From Tissierellia bacterium (GTDB lineage Bacteria; Bacillota; Clostridia; Tissierellales; Tepidimicrobiaceae), in the NCBI GenBank assembly GCA_012728595.1, contig JAAYEU010000083.1, positions 1-43,959 on the forward strand: a stretch of 43,959 nt of DNA. The letters run 5' to 3'. The notes under the pieces were generated by a model. It was not told the origin of the DNA, did no database searches, and worked only from the letters and a program-made list of their open reading frames with translations. This document shows, one piece after another, positions 27,465 to 34,353 of the stretch. Made by a program: the position numbers and the translations under genes. The number at the start of each line of letters is the position of its first letter. Positions within the stretch are counted from its first letter, which is position 1.

Positions 27465-28010
27465 ATGATCAAAGAAATAATAGTGGTAGAGGGAAGAGAT
27501 GATATTGCTGCGGTAAAAAATGCGGTGGAGGCGGAGGTAATTGCTACTGGTGGGTTTGGGTTTGACAGGAAGTTTATAGAAAATCTCAAAAAGATTGCAG
27601 AAAAAAGGGGGATAATCGTTCTAACTGACCCAGACCATGCCGGGGAAAGGATTAGAAGGATTATAAGTGAGAATATTAAAAATTGCAAACATGCCTTCCT
27701 TCCTCAAGGGAAAGCTTTAAAAAAAGGGGACATAGGCGTAGAAAATGCCAGCAAGCAGGATATAATAGAGGCTATAAATAAGGCTAGGCCCATGATGGTA
27801 GATAGGAGAGAAGAGTTCACAAAAGAGGACCTATTAGAATTAGGCCTAATAGGAGGGAAGGATAGTAGGAAAAAAAGAGAAGTTCTAGGAAATATTTTAG
27901 GAATAGGCTATGGAAATTCCAAGCAATTTCTAAATAGGCTCAACCATTTTGGCATCACTAAGGAAGAATTTATAAAAGCTTTGGAGTTGATGGAAGAAGA
28001 TGAAGGATAA
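27465..28010 (+). CDS. rnmV: Ribonuclease M5
   Basis: TOPRIM 'MIKEIIVVEGRDDIAAVKNAVEAEVIATGGFGF...VLTDPDHAGERIRRII'. Start moved to ATG 27465, outside the repeat. Confidence 0.92.
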   Translation: MIKEIIVVEGRDDIAAVKNAVEAEVIATGGFGFDRKFIENLKKIAEKRGIIVLTDPDHAGERIRRIISENIKNCKHAFLPQGKALKKGDIGVENASKQDIIEAINKARPMMVDRREEFTKEDLLELGLIGGKDSRKKREVLGNILGIGYGNSKQFLNRLNHFGITKEEFIKALELMEEDEG

Positions 28011-28869
28011 AAGATTATACTCCCCTAAGTATGTGAGGGAGATTTTGGATAAGTACGGCTTTAAATTTTCTAAAAGCCTTGGACAGAACTTTCTTATAGA
28101 CGGAAATATCTTAAGAAAGATATCCCAAGGGGCAGGTATTACAAAAGAAGACTATGTATTAGAAATAGGGCCTGGCATTGGTACCCTTACGGAAGAGTTG
28201 GCCTTGAGTGCAAAAAAGGTGGTAGCTGTGGAATTAGACGACACCCTCTTACCCATACTAGATGAAACCTTAAAGGATTATCCCAATGTGGAAATAGTCC
28301 ATGGGGATATTTTGAAGGTGGACATAAAGAAATTAATAGATGAAAGATTAGGAGGAGGGCCTATTAAGGTAGTGGCCAATCTGCCCTATTATGTAACCAC
28401 CCCTATTATAGCCCGACTAATAGAGGAAGAATACAATATAGAGTCTATAACCGTAATGGTACAAAAGGAAGTAGCGCAGAGGATGGTAGCACCACCGGGA
28501 AATAAGCAGTATGGTTCCATCACAGTATTTGTGAATTTTTATACAAATCCTGAGATACTTATGACCGTACCTAAAACGGTTTTCATGCCCAGACCTAAGA
28601 TAGATTCAGCTGTAATCCGATTAAAGATAAAGAAGGACCTTCCTTTAATCGACAGAAAAGCTTTCTTTCAAGTGGTAAAATTGGCCTTCAACCAGAGGAG
28701 GAAGACCATTTTAAACTCCTTATCCAATAATCCTTGGGGCTTGGATAAGGAAGAGATAAAAAGCCTACTTAAAAAGGCTCAAATTCCCTCAGATAAGAGG
28801 GCAGAAGATTTAAAAATTGAAGATTTTATCCAGATTAGTGAAACATTACCCTCCTTAGACATATATTAA
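28000..28869 (+). CDS. rsmA: 16S rRNA dimethyladenosine transferase
   Basis: 'KSLGQNFLIDGNILRKISQGAGITKEDYVLEIGPGIGTLTEELA...VVANLPYYVTTPII'. Confidence 0.96.
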   Translation: MKDKRLYSPKYVREILDKYGFKFSKSLGQNFLIDGNILRKISQGAGITKEDYVLEIGPGIGTLTEELALSAKKVVAVELDDTLLPILDETLKDYPNVEIVHGDILKVDIKKLIDERLGGGPIKVVANLPYYVTTPIIARLIEEEYNIESITVMVQKEVAQRMVAPPGNKQYGSITVFVNFYTNPEILMTVPKTVFMPRPKIDSAVIRLKIKKDLPLIDRKAFFQVVKLAFNQRRKTILNSLSNNPWGLDKEEIKSLLKKAQIPSDKRAEDLKIEDFIQISETLPSLDIY

Positions 28870-28896
28870 TATAAAGATTAAAAAGGAGGGTTATTC

Positions 28897-30171
28897 ATGC
28901 CAAGGGAATATACATACTTCAGGAAATACATCATCCTAAAGAAGGATTATACGAATATAGAGAATATTAATCCAAGGGGGCATGCAAAGTTAGAAGTCAG
29001 GGGGAATAGGGCAGTTTTAAACCTCAATCTGGATAATTGCGAACAAGAAAATTACTATAGGGTATACTTATTAAGGGAGATAAATGGTAGAATAGAAGAA
29101 GAGGACCTGGGTAGAATCTTTACAGATGATAGGGGAAGGGTTAGGGCTGATATCCCTCTAAACTTAAGGGAATTGAAGTCAAAGGGCTTTCCCATAGATA
29201 AAACTAATGCTATCCTTATAAGAAGGGGTATATCTTTATTATTAGCTGGCTATATTGATAAGGATAATAAAATCATAGATAGCTTTATAGAAAATCTTAT
29301 GGAGGAAAGGCTAGGATCCTTGCCAGAAGAAGGAATTGAGATTGAGGATGTAGAAGAAGTAATAGAAGAGGCAGTTGAAAAAATAGAAGAGGATGTAAAA
29401 GAAGAAATTGTAGATGGTGTAGAAGAGGAAGCAGTGGATGAAGAAATAATTAAGGAAGAAGTTGTGGAAGCAAAGGTGGAAGAAGAAATAATAGAAGAAG
29501 AGGAAGAAGAACATAAGGAAGAGGAAATTGACGATTCTAATGAGCAAGACCAAGAAGAAATGGTAGTCCAAGAATCAACTGAACCCATTATGGATTTTGA
29601 TTCCAGTCATGTGGACAAAGGGGATATAAAAGAAGAAATAGTGGAAAAGATAGAGGAAGAAAGAATAGAAGAAGCTTCTTATATGAGCAATTATGAGGAA
29701 TTAGAATACATGAGGCGGTTACACCATAAAAAGCAGATGACCAATTATATTTTGAGCGTATTGAGGTTTTTCCCCCAGGTACAACCTTTAAAAATATACC
29801 TAAGGAATTATACTTGGTGGAGAATTGAAGACGATGGAACCCAGCCCTATAGGGGCTTTCTACCCTACTACAACTATTTGATGAGCACCGATTATAAGTA
29901 TCCCTTTCTAGAAAATGCAACTACCTGTATGGAACAAATTAGCAAATACGGCCATTATCTATTTGGCTTATATAAGGAAGATGGCGATGTAAAGCTATAC
30001 GTCTATGGAGTGCCAGGAAGATTTACATCGGAGGAACATCCCTTTAGAGGTATTACGGGTTTCAATACTTGGTATGATTGTGTAAACGGAATAGGATATT
30101 GGGTTTTATATATCGATCCAATAAAGGGGAAGGTGATATACCCTATAAATCCAATGGTACCATCCTATTAA
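28897..30171 (+). CDS. Two conserved domains joined by a long Glu-rich linker; function unknown
   Basis: N-terminal about 145 aa domain, E/V/I-rich segment (29325-29700), Trp/Tyr/Gly-rich C-terminal domain 'FPQVQPLKIYLRNYTWWRIEDDGTQPYRGFLPYYNYL...GYWVLYIDPIKGKVIYPI'. Confidence 0.75.
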   Translation: MPREYTYFRKYIILKKDYTNIENINPRGHAKLEVRGNRAVLNLNLDNCEQENYYRVYLLREINGRIEEEDLGRIFTDDRGRVRADIPLNLRELKSKGFPIDKTNAILIRRGISLLLAGYIDKDNKIIDSFIENLMEERLGSLPEEGIEIEDVEEVIEEAVEKIEEDVKEEIVDGVEEEAVDEEIIKEEVVEAKVEEEIIEEEEEEHKEEEIDDSNEQDQEEMVVQESTEPIMDFDSSHVDKGDIKEEIVEKIEEERIEEASYMSNYEELEYMRRLHHKKQMTNYILSVLRFFPQVQPLKIYLRNYTWWRIEDDGTQPYRGFLPYYNYLMSTDYKYPFLENATTCMEQISKYGHYLFGLYKEDGDVKLYVYGVPGRFTSEEHPFRGITGFNTWYDCVNGIGYWVLYIDPIKGKVIYPINPMVPSY

Positions 30172-30199
30172 GGGCTACCAAGAAGGGAGGTAAAAAACA

Positions 30200-30556
30200 A
30201 TAGATCATAAGAATACATGCAGCGGATCTGGTGTAGACAGTAAGGTGTTAAAAGAAATCAAGGAAGGCCTGTATGAAGAGGAGACCTTCCATCTGCTAGC
30301 TCAGACCTTTAAGGCCTTAGCAGATCCTACTAGGCTTAAGATAATATACCTTTTAGCCAAATCGCCCTTGTGCGTCCATGACATTGCAGATTTATTGGAC
30401 ATGACTCAATCGGCTATATCTCATCACTTAAGACTTCTTAGGAATTTAAGATTGGTAAAGTTTAAGAAGGAAGGAAAATCTGTCATATATTCCTTAGATG
30501 ACGACCATGTTCTACAATTGTTCCATCAAGGATTAGACCATGTAAAGCACGATTAA
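30200..30556 (+). CDS. ArsR/SmtB-family metalloregulator (possible ATA start)
   Basis: 'EEETFHLLAQTFKALADPTRLKIIYLLAKSPLCVHDIADLLDMTQSAISHHLRLLRNLRLVKFKKEGKSVIYSLDDDHV'. In-frame upstream: ata GAT CAT AAG AAT ACA TGC AGC, 9 nt after GGGAGG. Track start is GTG 30245. Confidence 0.88.
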   Translation: MDHKNTCSGSGVDSKVLKEIKEGLYEEETFHLLAQTFKALADPTRLKIIYLLAKSPLCVHDIADLLDMTQSAISHHLRLLRNLRLVKFKKEGKSVIYSLDDDHVLQLFHQGLDHVKHD

Positions 30557-30613
30557 ATTTTACTTAGAATCATATAGCTTAAAGTTCATATGTAACTATT
30601 TCAGTTTTACCCC

Positions 30614-30653
30614 ATAAAAAAGATGAGGGCTATATACTTTCCCTCATCTTTTT
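30614..30653. terminator. Bidirectional terminator
   Basis: aaaaaagatgagggctatatactttccctcatcttttttt. Confidence 0.8.
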
Positions 30654-30911
30654 TTCGCATCTGCATCTTTCACATACCAGTTCACTTGCTTGAGTAAGAG
30701 CAGCAAGTACTGATATTCTCCTCTGTCTATCCAATAAAAAGGCCTTCTTTTCAGCATCGGTGGCATTAGACAAAAAATACACTGGCGGAAGATTATTCAG
30801 TGCAGTGGATTTTACATCCCTCTCATAATTAGGATTAGTACAATTTGAACAAATATGTCTTATATCCTGAAAAATATCATCTACTAAAATCTCCATATAA
30901 TTTTGAACCAT
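30630..30911 (-). CDS. comFB: ComFB-family late competence protein
   Basis: 'MVQNYMEILVDDIFQDIRHICSNCTNPNYERDVKSTALNNLPPVYF' plus C-terminal 'CERCRCEKK'. Confidence 0.82.
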   Translation of the reverse strand: MVQNYMEILVDDIFQDIRHICSNCTNPNYERDVKSTALNNLPPVYFLSNATDAEKKAFLLDRQRRISVLAALTQASELVCERCRCEKKMRESI

Positions 30912-31066
30912 ATAACCATTCCCCTAATAATAATCATCTTGTTAAGATAAAGAACTTGGTCCTAATAATTATAGTACTTTATTACCATAAAGTCAATGAC
31001 AAATGGATAAAAAATTTGATTAATATACCTATTTTAAGGGTAGCATATAATCATGAAGCTTATATC

Positions 31067-31096
31067 TTGACAAAGCATACCCTGTGGGGGTACAAT
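31067..31096 (+). promoter_or_regulatory. Promoter with ATACCC-N5-GGGTAC dyad upstream of the glutaredoxin-like gene
   Basis: TTGACA 31067-31072, TACAAT 31091-31096, dyad ATACCCTGTGGGGGTAC 31077-31093. Confidence 0.7.
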
Positions 31097-31133
31097 AGGA
31101 GTAGAACATAATCATTTTGAAGGAGGAATGTAA

Positions 31134-31364
31134 ATGTCAAACGTTGTTGTCTATACAAGTTCTACTTGTCCATACTGTGTTTCAGTTAAAGAGTACTTAG
31201 AAGAAAAAGGAGTATCCTATACTGAAAAGAATATTTCTACAGATGTAGATGCAAGAAAAGAACTAATGAGAATGGGACATATGGGAGTTCCGGTAACGAT
31301 AGTTGATGGTGAAGAAGTAGTAGGATTTGACAAAGGAAGATTAGATCAATTGCTAGATAAATAA
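31134..31364 (+). CDS. Glutaredoxin-like protein (Cys form, CPYC active site)
   Basis: MSNVVVYTSSTCPYCVSVKEYLEEKGVSYTEKNISTDVDARKELMRMGHMGVPVTIVDGEEVVGFDKGRLDQLLDK. Confidence 0.93.
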   Translation: MSNVVVYTSSTCPYCVSVKEYLEEKGVSYTEKNISTDVDARKELMRMGHMGVPVTIVDGEEVVGFDKGRLDQLLDK

Positions 31365-31376
31365 TTAGGTAAGTCA

Positions 31377-31410
31377 AAATCTCCCCTAGTATTAGGGGAG
31401 ATTTTACTTT
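31377..31410. terminator. Bidirectional terminator
   Basis: aaaatctcccctagtattaggggagatttt. Confidence 0.8.
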
Positions 31411-31413
31411 TCA

Positions 31414-31599
31414 TTATTCATTTAAGGCTCTTAATAATTCATCCACATCTATACCATGAACCATTGCGGCTTCTTCAACGCTTTCCATTTGGCTAGCAGG
31501 ACAGCCTATGCATCCTAACCCAAAGCTTAATAGAGTCTCTACCGCTTCTGGTTTATTGCGAATAATTTCTCCAATAAGCATGTCTTTTGTGATTTCCAT
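31414..31599 (-). CDS. DUF1858 domain protein
   Basis: MEITKDMLIGEIIRNKPEAVETLLSFGLGCIGCPASQMESVEEAAMVHGIDVDELLRALNE. Confidence 0.9.
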   Translation of the reverse strand: MEITKDMLIGEIIRNKPEAVETLLSFGLGCIGCPASQMESVEEAAMVHGIDVDELLRALNE

Positions 31600-31760
31600 C
31601 TTTTACCCTCCTTAATTTAGACTCATATATATATTACCACAAAAAATATAGTATTAACAGCATAAATTAACTGGAAAAGAAACAAAATAATCTAAATATT
31701 AACTGAAGAATGTATAAAAATCTTGTAGAATGGTTAATCTTATAGCAGGAGGTGAAGGAT

Positions 31761-32168
31761 ATGGATAATGAAGATAGAAACAGGGATAGAACCCCGGAAA
31801 GGACGCACAATAGGACAGATGATATGACCAATAATTGGAGTATTGGGGAAATTCTAATAAGGATTTTGGTAACTGCGATAGTAGTGGGAATAGCAGCCTT
31901 TTTAACTCCGGGTTTTTCTGTAGACAATTTATGGAGCTTGATATTAGCCGCAGTAGTCATAGCAGTGTTAGATTACCTAATACAGAGGTTTACTGGAGTA
32001 AATGCAACGCCCTTTGGTAGAGGTATTACAGGCTTTATTGTAGCTGCACTCATACTATACGCTACCAAATTCATAGTGCCAGGATTTAACATATCCGTAT
32101 GGGGAGCCATAATAGGAGCTTTGGTAATTGGCATAATAGATGTGATAATACCAGGAGATGTCATGTAA
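31761..32168 (+). CDS. Phage_holin_4_2 (YvlD-like) membrane protein with charged N-terminus
   Basis: Four TM segments 'ILIRILVTAIVVGIAAFLTPGFSVDNLWSLILAAVVIAVLDYLIQRFTGVNATPFGRGITGFIVAALILYATKFIVPGF'. Confidence 0.85.
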   Translation: MDNEDRNRDRTPERTHNRTDDMTNNWSIGEILIRILVTAIVVGIAAFLTPGFSVDNLWSLILAAVVIAVLDYLIQRFTGVNATPFGRGITGFIVAALILYATKFIVPGFNISVWGAIIGALVIGIIDVIIPGDVM

Positions 32169-32211
32169 AAAAACCCTCTAACTTTAAGTTGGAGGGTTGA
32201 AATTTTTTAAG
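32166..32211 (+). terminator. Rho-independent terminator
   Basis: aaaccctctaactttaagttggagggttgaaattttt. Confidence 0.75.
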
Positions 32212-32233
32212 AAATGATGTAAAATGATTAAAG

Positions 32234-32250
32234 ATACCCGTAAGGGGTAT
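32234..32250 (+). promoter_or_regulatory. ATACCC-N5-GGGTAT dyad upstream of the HesB-like selenoprotein
   Basis: ATACCCGTAAGGGGTAT, overlapping a -10-like TATAAA at 32248-32253. Confidence 0.7.
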
Positions 32251-32286
32251 AAAGGAGACAAGAAATCATAGAGGGAGGAATGGATT

Positions 32287-32583
32287 ATGAAGGTAGAAAT
32301 AACTGATGTGGCCAAAGAGGAGCTTAAAAAGGTACTGGCATCCAGAAAGGATAATAAACCTCTAAGGATTTATATTGCAGGCTATGGTTGAGGCGGCCCA
32401 TCTTTTGGATTGGCTCTGGATGAGCTAAAAGAAGGGGATGAAAAGGTGGAAGTAGGTGAATACACCTTTTTAATAGAGGACTATCTAGCAGAAAACTTTA
32501 GCTCCTTTACCATAGACTACAGCAATAACTGGTTAAGGAAGGGATTTACAGTAATACCCGATGGCAGGGTTTCATCCTGTTAA
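32287..32583 (+). CDS. HesB/IscA-like selenoprotein (in-frame TGA = Sec35)
   Basis: Reading through TGA 32389-32391: MKVEITDVAKEELKKVLASRKDNKPLRIYIAGYG-U-GGPSFGLALDELKEGDEKVEVGEYTFLIEDYLAENFSSFTIDYSNNWLRKGFTVIPDGRVSSC*; RBS gagggagg. Not in the ORF track. Confidence 0.88.
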
Positions 32584-32594
32584 ATCCACCTCTT

Positions 32595-32626
32595 AGAATA
32601 GGCAACTAAGGGCCTATTCTTTTTTT
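32595..32626 (+). terminator. Rho-independent terminator
   Basis: agaataggcaactaagggcctattcttttttt. Confidence 0.8.
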
Positions 32627-32730
32627 ATTTAACATAAGTAAAAATCTATGTTACAATGATATATAGTTGTTAAATAAATTTTCTCTTGAACTTTTAGTAG
32701 AAATTTTGTAATCTATTAGTGTGATTGAAA

Positions 32731-32862
32731 CCTTAGGAGGACTTAAGGAGGTGATGATTAGTGGATTCTGGGCCTTTACCCGGGCATAAGTTTAAGCTTT
32801 ATGAACAAAATAATAAGAAGAACCCTAGTCATTACCTCAGGCTAGAGTTCTTCTGAGGGGGG
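32731..32862 (+). promoter_or_regulatory. mgtE 5' leader: 11-codon uORF and mutually exclusive hairpins
   Basis: uORF 32754-32789 (MISGFWAFTRA*) with RBS aaggagg; hairpin AGAAGAAC...GTTCTTCT (32816-32854); competing CCTCAG (32835-32840)/CTGAGG (32853-32858) covering the SD. Confidence 0.65.
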
Positions 32863-32867
32863 TTAAT

Positions 32868-34205
32868 ATGAATGAAAGAAGACTAAAGGAATTAATCCAA
32901 CAAAAAAGGTACGTTACACTAAAAAAAGAGTTGGAAGAGTTAAACCAAGTAGACATAGCTGAACTATTGGAGGAATTGGATGTTCACACTGCTTTATTGA
33001 TATTTAGAATGCTTTCTAAAGATCTAGCAGTAGAGGTATTTGCCCATTTTTCCGTAGAACACCAGAGAAACATCATAGCTAAGGTAACGGATAAGGAATT
33101 GAAGGATATAGTAGAGGAATTGTTCTTTGATGATATGATCGATATCATTGAGGAGATGCCTGCCAATATAGTCAAGAAGATTTTAAAGCACGCTAAGGAG
33201 GAAGAAAGAAGCCTTATCAACCAATTCTTGAAATACCCACCTGAATCGGCGGGCAGCATAATGACCATAGAGTATGTAGACTTAAAAAAGCATATGACGG
33301 TGGGGGACGCCTTAAGGCATATCAAAAGGACAGGGCTTGATAAGGAAACGGTCTATACCTGCTATGTAACGGATAAAAATAGGAAGCTGGAAGGGATTGT
33401 ATCCTTAAGGAAATTGGTAATAAGCGATGAGGATAAAAGCATTGAAGAGATAATGAATAAGGATGTAATCTATGTTACTACTCATGACGACCAGGAAACG
33501 GTAGCCAATGTATTTAAGAGATATGGATTCTTGGCTTTACCGGTTGTAGATAAAGAGGAGAGATTGACTGGAATAATCACCGTTGACGATATAATGGATG
33601 TTATAGACCAGGAAGCTACGGAGGACTTCCAAAAGATGGCGGCTATGGCTCCATCTGAAGAAAGATATTTGGATACTAGCATACTCAACTTGGCTAAGCA
33701 TAGGATTGTCTGGTTGTTAGTACTGATGATTTCTGCCACCTTTACAGGAAGAATAATAAGGAAGTATGAGGATGTACTCCAATCAATCGTAGTATTAACG
33801 GCTTTTATTCCCATGCTGATGGACACCGGAGGAAACTCTGGAAGTCAATCTTCAACCTTGATAATCCGTGGCTTGGCCTTAGGGGAAATAGAACTAAAGG
33901 ATGCCGGCAGGGTATTATGGAAGGAGTTTAGAATTAGTACAATAGTTGGTCTCATCCTTGCCATAGTAAATTTTTTTAGAATCTATTTATTTGATACCGT
34001 AGGTCCAATGGTGGCCCTTACTGTTTCATTTACCCTATTCTTAACGGTAATTATAGCCAAGGTAGTAGGCTCACTACTACCTATAGCAGCTAAAAGATTA
34101 GACATCGACCCAGCCATAATGGCAGGGCCCCTAATCACAACAGTGGTGGATGCTTTAAGTTTGATTTTATATTTCAAAATAGCATCCTGGATACTTGGAA
34201 TATAA
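32868..34205 (+). CDS. mgtE: Magnesium transporter MgtE
   Basis: MgtE N domain, CBS pair 'YVTTHDDQETVANVFKRYGFLALPVVDKEERLTGIITVDDIMDVI', TM 'FIPMLMDTGGNSGSQSSTLIIRGLALGEI'. Confidence 0.97.
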   Translation: MNERRLKELIQQKRYVTLKKELEELNQVDIAELLEELDVHTALLIFRMLSKDLAVEVFAHFSVEHQRNIIAKVTDKELKDIVEELFFDDMIDIIEEMPANIVKKILKHAKEEERSLINQFLKYPPESAGSIMTIEYVDLKKHMTVGDALRHIKRTGLDKETVYTCYVTDKNRKLEGIVSLRKLVISDEDKSIEEIMNKDVIYVTTHDDQETVANVFKRYGFLALPVVDKEERLTGIITVDDIMDVIDQEATEDFQKMAAMAPSEERYLDTSILNLAKHRIVWLLVLMISATFTGRIIRKYEDVLQSIVVLTAFIPMLMDTGGNSGSQSSTLIIRGLALGEIELKDAGRVLWKEFRISTIVGLILAIVNFFRIYLFDTVGPMVALTVSFTLFLTVIIAKVVGSLLPIAAKRLDIDPAIMAGPLITTVVDALSLILYFKIASWILGI

Positions 34206-34206
34206 T

Positions 34207-34248
34207 TGAAAGCTGGTTTCTATTGGATTTAGAAACCAGCTTTTATTA
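34207..34248 (+). terminator. Rho-independent terminator
   Basis: aaagctggtttctattggatttagaaaccagctttta. Confidence 0.8.
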
Positions 34249-34353
34249 TTAACAGGATAAATCATTTGCCACTATTAGACTAATTATATCATATTTATCA
34301 CTTATTAAAGTAATTTTCATAATATGTATTAACAAGGATTAGGGGGTAATAAG

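Noticed and set aside
29250-29588. Minus-strand Ser/Thr-rich ORF (112 aa) and overlapping 29311..29571 Phe-rich ORF
   Set aside because: Antisense shadows of the Glu-rich codon repeats (GAA/GAG) in 28897-30171; no RBS or independent support.
30845-31111. 88-aa plus-strand ORF
   Set aside because: Antisense to comFB and reads through the glutaredoxin promoter; AT-rich composition, no RBS.
31761-32168. Prophage remnant because of holin-like annotation
   Set aside because: Phage_holin_4_2/YvlD-type proteins are common chromosomal membrane proteins; no other phage genes in the window.
32287-32583. HesB-like gene as a nonsense pseudogene
   Set aside because: TGA falls exactly at the conserved Cys/Sec site, the frame is intact on both sides, and a second TGA-containing selenoprotein-type gene is present at 3675.
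32731-32862. M-box (ykoK) riboswitch upstream of mgtE
   Set aside because: Expected M-box consensus segments not recognisable by eye; kept instead as an unassigned leader.
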